From Oehlia diaphana (taxonomy: Eukaryota; Glomeromycota; Glomeromycetes; Glomerales; Glomeraceae), in assembly GCA_003833135.1 (NCBI GenBank), contig QZLH01000594.1:13320-56822 (forward strand): a DNA stretch of 43,503 bases, written 5' to 3'. How positions within the stretch are numbered: the stretch's first letter is position 1; each line of letters begins with the position of its first letter. The position numbers and the translations under genes were made by a program. The notes beneath the pieces were generated by a model. The model was not told the origin of the DNA and did no database searches. It saw only the letters and a list, made by a program, of their open reading frames with translations. Below, one piece after another: positions 1 to 12,473 of this stretch.

Positions 1-540
1 CCTTTTAAGTTGCTGAAATGGTGTAAAAAAATTGTCAGGTGGCGCAATAAATTTGTGGATCAACATAATTTCTGGCTGATCTTTAGGGCGGAATATCTTG
101 GCATCCTGTGATTGGTTTCATGCGGTTTTGTAGTTGTTTGAAAGAAGACATTGAGAGCTTTCCAATGATGCCAAGATCGCATGAATCTGATGACTGAATG
201 CCGAGATATTGCATCCTGAAATTTATGCAAAAAATATGGATTATAGTGCTAGGCAAAATTAAGCGAATCTATACTGCACCTTACTGTACCAGTCACGTGA
301 TACTGTTTTGGTGCCAGAACACCCTCACATAGTTGCTTTACCATTTCTTGATTGCCAGATGAGGCACATGCGAAGTGCTGAATTTGCAATCCATCTATTT
401 GCTGAAGATATTCTGCAATCTATTTGCTCATTTTTTGATTGCCAGGTTGAGGCATAAAGTGCCGAATTGGTAGCCCAGATGCGCAATCCCACCTTTCGTG
501 ACCTTTTTGCACTGGTCGAATGATGAAGAATCAGTGTATT
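1..540. repeat. Intergenic repeat-derived DNA with diverged direct and inverted repeats
   Basis: No gene is visible. This stretch is less A+T-rich than most of the window. An 11-bp perfect inverted repeat (ATCTTGGCATC at 88-98, its complement at 169-179) and two diverged copies of a segment starting TTGATTGCCAG (about 350-400 and 435-490) suggest an old non-autonomous element. One exact TCACGTGA lies at 293-300. Confidence 0.45.
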
Positions 541-594
541 AAGAGCCAGTTAAGAATCGGGACCAATCAGGTTTTCGGTTCTTAACCGGCTCTT
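541..594. repeat. 20-bp-arm hairpin followed by a T run
   Basis: The arms 541-560 (AAGAGCCAGTTAAGAATCGG) and 575-594 are inverted repeats with three mismatches around a 14-base loop. A run of T follows directly. It could be a MITE end or a transcribed hairpin; there is no evidence for expression. Confidence 0.6.
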
Positions 595-648
595 ATTTTT
601 TTTATCATTAAATAATCAGTATCCCGATAGGCTTATTGATTCTATTAN

Positions 649-1097
649 GGTGTAGGGTCGAGCACCTGTGTGGTGTACGGTATTACAGAAAGGAGTATGG
701 TCGGGTCAGGGTGTTGAGTAGCGTATGGTGACATTTGGCGGTGTGTAACATAAAGGGTATGAAGCACACTCAGGTGATGAATAGACACCCGGCCAAACCG
801 CTGGGCCGAGCTTAGGCCGAGGTGTTTATTTATCACTTGAGTAAACTGTCACATAGGGGTTCATACTATACTCATCACGCTGACCCGACCATACTCCTTT
901 CCGTAGCACTCTGTGGTGTATGGTCCCCTATGTGACAGTTTACACAGGTGATAAGTAACACGACGGGCCAAACACGTGATTTGGTGTAGGACCGAAATGC
1001 TATTCATCACTTGAGTATGCTTCACGCACATTATTTTACACTTGGTTACACACTGCTAAATATCACCATACACCACACAGGTGGTCGACCCTACACC
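649..1097. mobile_element. Nested foldback / MITE-like element
   Basis: Terminal inverted repeats of about 33 bp begin GGTGTAGGGTCGA at 649 and end with the complement at 1097. Pairing continues inward: 688-709 pairs with 880-901 (GAAAGGAGTATGG core), and 842-859 pairs with 925-942 (TAAACTGTCACATAGGGG). The left arm therefore looks like one copy of the element interrupted by sequence from another. No coding capacity is seen; short ORFs here are by-products of the lower A+T content. The target-site duplication is unclear and the base at 648 is N. Confidence 0.75.
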
Positions 1098-2773
1098 ACT
1101 GATATTCGTCTTACCGGTAAAAAATGGAATGTTTTAATGCAATAAAATTTAAAAATGATTCTGATCTTCATGCTCTATTTAGTGAAAGTTATTTAATGTC
1201 ATGCAATACAATATCCTCTTACAGTACTTCAGCAAATATCCTCTTCTCTCGTCTCCCTATTTCCTCTTGCTCCCTCCCACATTCAACAAATTCTATCTGT
1301 GTAGATTAGATGTCAATAGGATTTTAGATAATCAGGAAAGACAGCATTAGAAAAATTACCTTCTTCCGGCTCTTACAATTTAGTGATACATTTTTTAATT
1401 TTACTTCAAATATTTGTTATAAAGAATAAAGATTCATTCCATTAGGTCTGGTTGAAAATAATGATATTCATGGATATTCCCAGTTTTATCTCCTGGAGAC
1501 TATCGTCCCGTGATAAAAATAATTTATAAAAAGTATTACATTTTTATTATAAAAAGCTAATGTTAATATTTTCATGATTATAAAAAATATCACTTGAAAA
1601 ATCACGGGCGACCATTAGTATATATTATTATGTATTTTCTATTCCTAATTTAGTAATTCAAATTTTTTTAAGTACCTTTAGAAACTTTATTTTATATGGA
1701 ATAAAATATATATTGGAAGATGACAGATATGCAAGTGCAAAGTCCTAAGCCAGTTGATGGCTTTTTCAGTTAATTACAAATATTTTAGCACACAAAAAAA
1801 GCACCCTTTCATAAATAACATTAGAAGGATACATACAGTATCCATTAGCAGCCTTTATATGATATAATTCCTTCATTTTCCAAAAAGAATCGGCAAAATA
1901 AAAAATTTGAAAGTAAAGATCAATTCATCTTTTTCTCAAAATAAGCTGGGAACAGCTGTCTGTAATACAACCACGTGAAGATATAACCTGCATTTCATGC
2001 ATTATATTTAATCAAATAATGAAATAATGAAATAAACTGTATTAAAAACCCTTAAAATCCATCCTAAATCAGACTTCATCTAAAATATGCTCTATTTTTA
2101 TCTTGCATAATCTTTCTCATCAGGTTTAGACTCAAAATATAAATTTCACATTTCCTTTTTGTATTAAAAAATGAACAATATGTTTTATTAAAAATTTGCA
2201 CAATGAGTCACGCGAGCTATGCATCATCTTGCATAAATGTTTCAATGGCATATGATCTGCCACTAACGTTACACTAAAAAATTAAATATCCTCAAATATC
2301 TTTATAATTATACTTTTTGGATCAATTGATACGAAAATAATTGAATAACAAGATAATTGGCGGTTGGAGGCAAATGACGTAGCCGAGGGACTGGAATGAC
2401 CGTAATTTTTAATAAATTCGTCATACTTAAAATACTCTCTATATCGGGAATTTTTAAAGTAATGATATCTTATCTAACCTTCTAGAAATTTCATCATGAT
2501 AAGATCATGATATTCAGAGCATGAAGAATAAGACTAATACGATTATAAAAAATTCCCCGTAAAGTCGGTAAATAGATGGCAAAAGATTATTTGTAAGAGT
2601 TGCAAAATTGGCATTTTGACACCTGAATTCAACTAAATCGGGTTTATTTTTTTTTTTTTGTTGGGCTGATCATAATGTACAAAAAAATAATCTTCGTTCA
2701 ATAAAAAAAATTTGTTTTTCATTCATTACGATTTTTTTTGTATTTATTAAAAAATTAAAGCTTTTAGAAAAAA
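1098..2773. other. Intergenic region upstream of CHO2
   Basis: A+T-rich and without a gene I can support. A 61-codon ORF at 1124-1309 has no recognisable content. The last 130 bases before 2774 contain T and A tracts typical of fungal promoters and 5' leaders. Confidence 0.4.
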
Positions 2774-5700
2774 ATGCTTAACGAGAACCAAAATGATGTT
2801 AAAGCTAATAACGATAAAGATAAAGAAGTTGTATATGGGAAAACTCACGATGCCGGAGGTTAGTTATTGTTATTTGTATGCTAAGAGAATTGAAGCGTAG
2901 CTCTTTCTTAAATCATTATAATTATAATACGCGTCGCTTCTGAACTTTTTTATTTACCTTTTATAATATTATAGTCTTTCAAGTCCCGCATACTGTAGAC
3001 ATGTTGACTACAGTTTTTGACACTAAGGCAAAAAAATCAATATTTGATATTTTTACGTTTACTGTGATCGGGTGCCAAGTCATTCTGTTTTTTGTACTTC
3101 CTGCTTCTACTTCAAGATGGCTTTTCCTCCTTCTTTTCTTTTTTTGGAGATTCGCGTATAATGTTGGCTTAGGAATAATACTGAAATATCAAAGTGATAA
3201 GCGCGGTGTTGTCTTGTGGATTAAACGCAATAAATTTTTCGATAAGGAAAAAAATAAAAAATTATATTTATTTCTTAAAAAAGAATTGAGCACAAAAATG
3301 GGAAGCGACTATAATTTTGAGGTATGACATTTTACATTTATTGTATTGCATTATATTCTATAAATTTGCTTATTTACATTTAATTTGTCTTTATATCGCT
3401 AGACTGCTCCTTTGGAATTTAATGCGTGGCTTCTTTTTCGTCAACTTGTTGACCTGATTCTTTTAAACGATTTTACTTCGTATATTTGTTTTGCGCTTGC
3501 TAATTTTAATATTCCAGAAGGTTCTGGCGTGTTAATTAATATAGCACGATGGTCTGGTGGTCTTTTTTTACTATGGTTTAATGTTTGGGTCAAAACTGAT
3601 GCGCATCGTGTTGTAAAAGATTTTGCATGGTGTAAGATTTTGGAATTGTTTGGAAATGTAATTAAGGGACCGTTTAATGATATATTTATAATATATATAT
3701 ATTTTTTTTTTTATGTTATATCACAGACTGGGGGGATTTCTTTTTTCTTATAGATCAATCACTTACGTTTGATGGTGTATTTGAAATGGCACCACACCCG
3801 ATGTACTCTGTTGGATATGCAGGCTACTATGGAATTTCCCTCATGATGGCAAGTTATAAAGTATTATTTGTAAGTTTGGCGGCGCATGCGGCACAGTTTG
3901 CATTTTTAACATTCGTTGAAAATCCACGTAAGTCATAAATAAATATAATTATATATTGTCGTATTTAATGGTTCATGTGAATTAATTATGATTTTTCATT
4001 GTTAGATATTGAAAAGACTTATAATCCTCCTACACCACTTAATGCAAAATTATCAAAACCAATTATATCAGAAACACATGAACTTACAACTACTATAAAC
4101 GAAGTTTTATCAGCTTCAAATGAAATTCAACCTACACTTCCAGACTTATCAAACACATCAAATTATCATTTTTGTCGTGATCTTATCGTATTCAAAAATT
4201 TCGACCTTTTCCGTTCAAATGATCTTTTCGTCATTTTTATTGTTATTTATGCGGCAATTATTCCATTATCAATTGCGGGTGCTTCTAATAATGCGATCAA
4301 ATTTTTCTTAGTTGCTCAGTGTTTGGCATGGCATATTTTTCATTCTTATGTCTTAGGTTCAGTTTTATATTTTCAGAGTAAAAATAAGTTTTTAACTAAA
4401 CATTACATTAAATTTGGCGGTAATGTTAGTGAAGCATTTTCAAATTGGAAGAGGTGCGTTTTTAAATACTATTGACTTCGTATAAATTAAAAGGTTTACT
4501 TATGATTAATCTTTTGCTATTTATTAGTATTTATAATCTTTCGTTATGCATGACTTACGTAACTTTTCTTGCCGCTGCGTGGAAGATGTACTATTTCCCC
4601 GAAGATTGGACTTATGGCATGGTATTATTGCGTCATACCTTGGGCATGCTTCTTATTGCTTTACATATCTGGACATCTGTTTCAGTATTTGAAGTATTGG
4701 GTGATTTTGGTTGGTTTTATGGTGATTTCTTCCTCGATGATTATCCCACAACATTATATTACACTGGAATATATAGATTTCTTAATAATCCAGAAAAACT
4801 TATTGGTCATGCTGCCTTTTGGGGAATAACTTTAATGGCAAACAGTTGGCTTATTTTTGGTCTAGCGCTATTTGCCCAAATTTCGAGTTTCTTATTTTTA
4901 CATTATGTCGAAAGTCCACATATGAGAAAATTATATGGTGATAAGATTCGTAAGGATGCTGGCGTAACAAAGACCATCAAACGTGTCAAAATTATCCCAG
5001 TCAAGGTTAAAGAAGAAGTTTCTAAAATTCAAGAAGCACCGGAATTTCAAGTAGTTAAACGTGTTGTCAGAGAAGTAGCTGAAACGGTTGAAAAGGTTGT
5101 CGAGGAGACAGCCGAAGTCGTAGGAGAGATTGTTGAAGCTGCAAGACCCAGATTACAAGGCGTAGTTTTTGAGACTCGTAGTTTACTGAAAAATTCAACT
5201 AGCGCGTTCATAATTATAATTAGGTATGTGATGTTTTATTTTTCTTTATATCTATTCACACAGTTTTACTAAGTTTTTTCACATTGTGTATTGTGTTTGT
5301 GATTCAGACGAGTTACCGAAAATATAAAAAATCAAGATCTTAAGCAATATTCACTAGCGCTGGTTCATCCTTCAAATGATTTCCATAATTCATCATCAAA
5401 TAGTGTGGCTTCACTTAACAATGATAAGAATGAAACCCGTAGTGACGCGAATCCCATTACATTTGAATTAGGTTCACCAATATGTGTCAAATGGACTGCA
5501 CCAAAAAATCATTCGCGTTTAGATTGGATTGGTATATATAAGGTTACCGCAAATTCATCGAAGATGGTGACCAGTGTATCAAGTAAAGGACGGTATTTTT
5601 ATGTAACACCAGAAGAGGATGATTCTGACACAGGATCGAAGAACATTGATAATAGTGATCAAGTGGAAACTGGTGACGTATGCTTTAAAGGAGATAAATT

Positions 5701-6315
5701 ACCATGGGAAGTAGGAACTTACGAGTTTAGGTACCATCATGATAAAAAATATGGTGTCATGGCCGTATCACAACCTTTTGAAATCGCTGGTATTTTCTCT
5801 CTCTCTTTTTTTTTGTGTATTTTTCATGTATTATCTGAATTAAAAGATTTAAGCTAAAATTTTTATAATGCACTATCTAGTTAATGCACCAGAATGTGTG
5901 CTTGATCTTCCAGCGATTGAACAAACTGTTCTCACGTTAGTACAGAGAGCACTTGACTCAAATCCTGCCCTAATTCCATATAATACCAGCGATGATTATG
6001 TATTGATGAAGGAAGTTCATGCTAAGCGTATTGTTTACGGAATTAAAATGATGTTTGGTATAGATTTCGCTTGGGAAGTTGTTGCGATTGATGGAAATGT
6101 TAGAAGATTGGCTCGAAGAGTATGTATTATTTTCTATCGTTATATTAGTTATTACGCATTAATCATCTGTAACCAATATATGATCTCTATTAAAGATTTA
6201 TAGAGCATGTCAAGCCTTAGCTATACTTTCTTCTCCACCTCGACGTACAGAACCTTGGTCTGGCACTAATCTGCAAACATCAACGTCATCTCCAACTGAT
6301 GATTTAAACATCTAA
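2774..6315 (+). CDS. CHO2: Phosphatidylethanolamine N-methyltransferase (CHO2), 9 exons
   Basis: Catalyses the first S-adenosylmethionine-dependent methylation of phosphatidylethanolamine on the route to phosphatidylcholine, in the ER membrane. Proposed exons: 2774-2858, 2975-3321, 3403-3631, 3727-3927, 4006-4453, 4528-5223, 5308-5789, 5881-6119, 6196-6315. All phases agree and give 948 aa, close to yeast Cho2 (about 870 aa). It has the duplicated methyltransferase layout: [15 protein letters not shown] (about residue 240) with VENPH (about 285), then [14 protein letters not shown] (about 525) with VESPH (about 565). Several hydrophobic segments surround each half. A beta-rich C-terminal region contains [12 protein letters not shown], which resembles a SKICH-type domain (inference). 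The start ATG lies in a short first exon, and exon 2 opens with the family-like FQVPHTVDM. The last acceptor (AAAG|ATTTATAGAGC) is the least certain junction. All introns are short, with GT-AG ends. Confidence 0.95.
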
Positions 6316-6610
6316 TATTTTAAACTTACATACACTTCTTATTGAGTTAAACGAGCGACAAACTGCGAGACGATTTATATAGAACTATTGTATTATGATT
6401 GTATAGTTTCACGTAATTTATTTATATCATAGTTGAAAATTATATGTATTATACACTAGTATTGCATCTTCCATAAATTTTTATAAATTTTAATAAAATA
6501 TCAATCATATATTCCTTATTAATATGAAAATTCCGAAATACCCGTGAAATTCCCGTGAAATTCCGAGAGAAATCGGAATTGATATTCCTTTTTTGACTCT
6601 ATATGAGAGC

Positions 6611-9600
6611 ATGATTCATCGAGCTATTTATTCAGCATCGAATGGTTTATTGAAGCGACAATTTTATTTTCAAAATCAAATGAGTTTTAGTTCAATGTCG
6701 AGACGAAGGTCGTATATCGATTTGGAAGAAATTCCTACCTTAAAGCAAGCTTATGAAGAAAGAAGTTTTTCACCGCGTAATTTAAAAAGGGCGGCAAATC
6801 GTAAGGAAATAAATTCATATATTTTACCTTTAACCTCGTGTCGTATAGTTTTCCTTACAAGATATATTTAGATATTGATTTATTTAAACTTGTTTAATAT
6901 TTGAAATATTTGAAGTTACTCGCAAGTATGAACACAATGAAGAATTTAATAAAAAGATCTCTTTAATGTATGTTTCTTTTTTACATTTAAACAAATGTTT
7001 TTATTTGCTTTTATGTTGTAACTTACTTATTTGTGTTTTTAAAGTCAAGCAGATATCACGAAATTGAGGATTGATGCTATAGGTTTGTTTTACGCGATAT
7101 TAAATCAACTTCAACAACAATTTTTTAATATGGTATATTTAAATATCAATATCTTTATTTTACATATTATTAAGTCAATGCTGCGAATGAAACACTCTTG
7201 GGAGGTGGAGGAGGTAAATTATTTTGTTAAAAATTTTTTTCCAATAGAATCTTTATTTGGTTAACTTATTATATTATTTTTTTTTATCCGTGTATTAGTT
7301 GATGGAGCAATTCACAGGTAAATAATTATCTGAATATTAAATGCACGTACTTATTTTATTGATGATTTGTTTAATTATAATATTTTAGCGCTGCGGGACC
7401 TGGACTGAGAAAAGAGTGTTGGGATCTTAACGGTTGCGATACTGGAGTAAGTAATTACAATTGACGTGAATTTATTCCATATTACAAAAGAATCGGTTTT
7501 TAAATAAATATATATAATATTTTTTTTTTTTTTACCTCAATATGAATATTTAGGATGCCAAGATAACTAAGGGTATTTAAAGATTCATTTAATTTAACTT
7601 TAATTGCACGATCGCTAACTAATCTTGTTGTCTTTAACTTATCATAATTTTAGGTTATGACTTGCCATCTAAACGTACGTTAAAATTGAAATCGTAATTG
7701 AAATTATCGTTATGCACATGATTTAATTTTTTTTTTTTAATTTATTCTGTTTATTTAGATGTCATTCACACTGTCGGTCCTGTAGGTGAAAAACCTAACC
7801 TACTTCGTAAAGCTTACGTACGATCTATGAATGTCATGTGTGAAAATAATTTAAAAAGTATAGTATGTACAAATAATAAATTTTTTAATTGTTTTATATT
7901 TTTATATCTTTCTTAATAATAGTTTGTTAACAATTTAGGCATTTTCGAATATTAGTACAGGTAAGATTTCATCATACTTTTTATCATCATTTTAATTCAT
8001 TAACAATTTTTAACGTCTAAATTTAAAGGTGTTTATGGGTACCCACGTGGTAAGGCTGGACAACTTGCTTTAGACACCATAAGAAAATGGTTGGAGGAGA
8101 ATTCGGAATATTTTGATAAGGTAACATTTGATTTTTATGTAATCCATGATATTTTATTTCGCCTCATTAACTTTCATTCTATACACATATTAGCTTGAGA
8201 GGATCATATTTTGCGTATTCGAAGACGAAAATAAGGATGTATATGAGACTTTATTACCATTATATTTTCCACCTTCAGTTGATATCGATAATTATGTAAA
8301 AGAAGAAGAAAAACCGAAACCAAAAACTAATGAAGAAAAGAAAGGTAATGAAGCCGGAAATGACAAGGATCAAGAGAAGACTCACACGTCTCTGACAACT
8401 GAACAAGTCAATAATAAAGAGATAATAGGTACTGATAATGATAAAGGGGTCAAAGAAAAGATTGAAGAGAAGGATCATGAGCCACTAAGTGTTGATGAAA
8501 ATAAGGAAGTTAAAAAAGAGAATGATCATGAGACTTCGACAACTGGACAAGCTAATGATAAAGGGCCGCTAAGTACTGATAAAACCAAGGAAGCTAAAGA
8601 AGATAAGGATCAAGAGACTTCGACAACTGGACAAATCAATGATAAAGGGCCGCTAAGTACTGATAAAACCAAGGAAGCTAAAGAAGATAAGGATCAAGAG
8701 ACTTCGACAACTGGACAAGTCAATGATAAAGGGCCGCTAAGTACTGATAAAACCAAGGAAGCTAAAGAAGATAAGGATCAAGAGACTTCGACAACTGAAC
8801 AAGTCAATGATAAAGAGCTAAATACTAATAAAAATGAAATAAAGGTTGAAGATAAAGAAGTTGAAGAAAAGTATAAGACTCAAGACACTCATATTTCAGC
8901 TGCATCGAAAGATCAAGATAAGGATAAGACGCATAGTACTGATATGGTTGGTACGGAAGTCAAAGATGAGACACATGATGATGATATTCCACATGATGAT
9001 GATATTCTACATGATGATGATATTGATATGCCAGATGCAGAACAAGACAATGATACTGAAATGACAGTTGAACCAAATTCTAAGAAACGGCCGCATGGGG
9101 AAACTGAACCAAATGATACAAGCGATACAACCAATAGTACTACGAAACAAGACGAGGATAATACGCATGATGTTGAAATGACAGATGTAATAACTGAACA
9201 GAATCCTAAGAAACGGTCGCATGAAGGTGCGGTAACAGAACAAAATAATACAAATGACGGACAGACTGATATGACTAATATTACTACGACTGGGAATACA
9301 GGACAGCAAGATGATGAAATTATGAAGGGTTCTGACATCGAAGTGGCAAAAACGAATGATACTCCAAGTGATAAAAATCAGAATGAAAACAATACCACCG
9401 ATGCGGCAAAAACGAATGATGCTCCAAGTGATAAAAATCAGAATGAAAACAGTACCACCGATGCGGCAAAAACGAATGATGCTCCAAGTGATAAAAATCA
9501 GAATGAAAACAGTACCACCGATGTGGCAGAGATGAATGATAATGTACAAAATGTACAAAATCCGCAAATTAGTCCTGAAACGAAAACAGATGAGAATACA

Positions 9601-9684
9601 TCAAAGGAAGAAAATGATTCTCCTGAAGCTGGAAAAGCAGATAATAATATATCTTTAGCTAGTAACGGTAACTCCAAAATTTGA
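6611..9684 (+). CDS. MACROD-like macro-domain protein with long acidic repeat tail, 12 exons
   Basis: Probable ADP-ribose-binding hydrolase of the MACROD1/2 type (removes mono-ADP-ribose or deacetylates O-acetyl-ADP-ribose; family knowledge). Exons: 6611-6800, 6916-6967, 7045-7082, 7175-7213, 7299-7317, 7389-7446, 7554-7572, 7654-7674, 7759-7862, 7939-7960, 8029-8120, 8194-9684. Every phase closes, giving 714 aa. Four exons are only 19-22 nt. Motifs in order: EIPTLKQAYEERS (MACROD pre-domain helix), ADITKLRIDAI, NAANETLLGGGGVDGAIH, GCDTGDAKITKGYDLP, HVIHTVGPVG, ISTGVYGYPR, RIIFCVF. The catalytic loop residues NAAN and GGGVD are intact. The first 40 residues are basic and Ser-rich, compatible with mitochondrial import as in MACROD1 (inference). 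The last exon adds about 460 residues of Asp/Glu/Lys/Thr-rich disorder with two tandem repeat arrays and KKRPH/KKRSH basic patches. Such a tail is absent from standard MACROD proteins. Confidence 0.93.
8530..8829 (+). repeat. 84-bp in-frame tandem repeat (28 aa)
   Basis: Units begin GAGACTTCGACAACTGG at 8530, 8614, 8698 and 8782 (period exactly 84 bp; the last copy is partial). The middle copies are nearly identical, implying recent expansion or homogenisation. The unit encodes an acidic/Lys-rich segment starting ETSTTGQ and ending EDKDQ, in the disordered tail of the macro protein. Confidence 0.95.
8980..9035 (+). repeat. 18-bp repeat encoding DDDI-x-H units
   Basis: Three successive copies of GATGATGATATTC-type units encode DDDIPH, DDDILH and DDDIDM within the acidic tail of the macro-domain protein. 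Confidence 0.85.
9346..9545 (+). repeat. 60-bp in-frame tandem repeat (20 aa)
   Basis: Period-60 units start at about 9346, 9406, 9466 and 9526 (last partial), encoding blocks with AKTNDAPSDKNQNEN. Copies 2 and 3 differ at one or two bases only. The period is a multiple of three, so copy number can change without breaking the frame. Confidence 0.95.
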
Positions 9685-10393
9685 TTCGATCAGAGGAATC
9701 CTTATTCCTTTTTTTTAAAAGTTTCATTTAATTTTATAGTTTGCGTATATATTTAGCATTAATTTACATAATATTTGTAGTAGGCAGTTGTAATATGATG
9801 TGGTGGTTGTTACTAATTTTGAAATAAAGCAAACTATTGTTACTTCTTCAAATAGCGTTCAATTATAAATTCATTATCATAAATAATAAACAATAAATAA
9901 GCGTGTACGCAATTTTATGTTTGGCGCACAATATATTGTACAATTTTAAATATATTTTTACATATATTTAAAATTAATGTAAGCTACTTATGAATAAAAA
10001 TTTGTTCATTCGTTGAATATTCTTTGTTTCTTACAGTTTTTATTTATTTTACTTATGAATGTCTAATAGTAATATTTAAAACAAGTATCAGTATGAATAT
10101 CTCTATAAATTTAATCTGATTAGTTATCATCCGAAAATAAAATTCGCAAAACATGCTGATGATGCTTGTATTTTCGTTCTTAATTATCCATCTGCATACA
10201 GAAATAATTATTTAATTGATTTGAAATTTAATGTTATCCAATAAATTAATTATATGATAAAAGCAACATTAATACAGAAAAGAAATTTTTGTGTTTCTAA
10301 AGAGTACATCATTATATATTAAAAACAGACTTTTTTTTTAATATTAACAAAATTATTATAACTAATTGAAATAAATTAATTAATCTATAAAAA
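9685..10393. other. Convergent intergenic region
   Basis: Lies between the 3' ends of the macro-domain and BTB genes. Very A+T-rich, with AATAAA-like signals on both strands, as expected for two facing terminators. Nothing else seen. Confidence 0.5.
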
Positions 10394-11362
10394 TTAGGAC
10401 ATACAAGAACTTCTGAGGATTTTATCATAGTCTAAATTCCATCTAATAGTTAGCTTGATTTTGTAATATTGAACGGAACCAACCTTATGATCATCCGTCC
10501 ATGTCAATTCTGGATATTCTGCTTCTAGACATTTCTTAATTTCATTTTTATAAACTGACATTATATTATAAGCATAATGCTTTGAAGATTCAAATGCATC
10601 TGTTAAAGTATTATCCAATCCAGCTTTTACGGTCGCTTGTCCATTATCAAGAAAACAAATATCAATTTCAGCCTCGAACTCCCTGAAAGAATTCTTCCTC
10701 ATATAATACTCCGCTACTTCTTTTATTAAATCTTTAAATGTGTTTACTAATTCATTTACTTTTGAAATCGCTATTTTATCAATCGTAGATGATATTGGAC
10801 GTGGTATTTGAAAAAAGTCTAATTCAATTTCCATCTCTTTGGTATCAACTTCAGCTTTTTTTTTTTCAAATATAAAAAAAAATAATGAAATTTAATGCGA
10901 AACTATAATACATTTTTTCTTTAAAATAATAATAATAAAATATAGATACACTCACGTGGTATGATAACTTTTCCTGTTCGATAAAATTGGATAATATATT
11001 TAAATAGTTCCCCAGAACGGTCAAAAAAATATTCATTTTTGTTCTTTCCCCGTGGAATTAACAAATCTTTGTTTCTTTCTTTAAACATGGTTCCAAGAAA
11101 CGTTTCAGGGTAGGACGTTAGCGTTGAACGATACGTTTCATACTAAATAATGATATAACTTGTTTTACGTTAGTTTGTTTAAATTTACTTTTTTTATAAA
11201 CGTCAGAATATCGAATACCTTGATACCACCAACGTTTAAAGTGATAACATCATCATTCTCAAAATTAGGAGGGTTAAGATTAATATTATTATGCGAGTTA
11301 ATGAGTGAAGTTTTATTGAATCCTCCAGATGAATCGAAATTTTGATCGAATTCCATTGCCAT
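10394..11362 (-). CDS. BTB/POZ (T1/KCTD-type) domain protein, 3 exons
   Basis: Minus-strand gene, exons 11362-11219, 11142-10956 and 10854-10394; phases 0 and 1 close and give 263 aa. The T1-type BTB fold is clear: VITLNVGGIK (residues 39-48) ends exon 1; exon 2 supplies YETYRSTLTSYPETFLGTMF, NEYFFDRSGELFKYII and FYRTGKVIIP; exon 3 opens with the EIELDFFQIP end of the domain. Such domains oligomerise and often serve as cullin-3 adaptors (family knowledge); the partner is unknown. The C-terminal half (about 140 aa) is not a family I recognise. The N-terminal 35 residues are Asn/Ser-rich. A second Met lies at residue 3. Confidence 0.93.
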
Positions 11363-12473
11363 TTTTATTGAATTAACAGTCGATCAACGATGGTTTAATC
11401 AATAGTTGTAAAGAATTCGAGAAGTCTAAGTTATAAATTTTTTCCTTTTTTTTTCTTTTCAAATCAAATACTCTATTTATACGTTGTACAATGTAATACG
11501 ATGTGCTCCTGAAGCTGACTGCGCAATGCGCAACGCCATATAACATATATATCCTATAAGCATGTTAACTAGCATAGAGATATAGATTACTAACAATAAA
11601 TAAAAAGAACAATATTAAAAATTAAAAATGTCATTGATGTTTAGATATACCAAATTCATATATTTTATTAAAGAATTTGTTTATTATGTACAGCATGTAT
11701 CATAAATACGTATATATCAATTCTGTATGTAACTGTGTTACATGAATCATTCATTAACTTTATCATAAATTAATATAGTAGAAGGGGTATTAACCACTTT
11801 AACCAAAAAAAGATGATCATTTGGAAAAATATTAATAATTATTTCACTTTGACTATGTCCAAAAATATTTGGTACCCTCAGTCAGCATATTTAACTTATC
11901 AATTTATATATATGATCTACAATTCTATAATCTAACATTCAATATAACACAATCAACATAGCAATTGTCAATCATCCTGAATTCAATAATTATTGTATTA
12001 TTTTTATAAAGAAGGAAAGAATTTATCAAAATAGGGTTAATTATTTTTTTTTTATCATGGATATGCATGCAGTGAAATTAAAATTTTAGTGGTTTTTGGA
12101 AAATACCAAATTTGTTTTTAATTTTAAACTCTTTCTCATAAATTTTTGTTTTTTATCTTCAAGATTATGAAGATTATGTATATAAAAATTAAGGATTAGT
12201 ATTTTGATTCACAAAAGAATCACACAAGTTAAAATTAAACACGAATACGATATCAGTTTTAATTAAAAAATTAGAATTCTACTATTTCTACTTATATATT
12301 ATTGCATTTCTATATATTATGATTTATTCTTTAAAGAGATCAAAATCACGTGCGGTAAAAATTTGTGCGACTTGATCAAAAGTATTTATGTACAGTAGTA
12401 CTTACCGTACTTGTCAAAGTTATTTTTTTTAACACGTAAATACGCGTTCTCTAAAATTCTCAATTTAACAAGT
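11363..12473. other. Intergenic region between divergent genes
   Basis: Upstream of the BTB gene (minus) and the polyQ ORF (plus). Contains a small palindrome GCGCAATGCGC near 11523 and otherwise A+T-rich sequence. No gene is supported. Confidence 0.4.

Noticed and set aside
1124..1309. 61-codon plus-strand ORF
   Set aside because: No recognisable motif, no start context or intron signals, length expected by chance next to a foldback element.
4120..4829. Out-of-frame ORFs inside CHO2
   Set aside because: They overlap conserved CHO2 exons in other frames.
8275..9567. Minus-strand ORFs of up to 186 codons opposite the macro-protein tail
   Set aside because: They are antisense to the repeat-encoding exon and are open only because of its biased codons; Ile/Ser/Cys-rich nonsense sequence.
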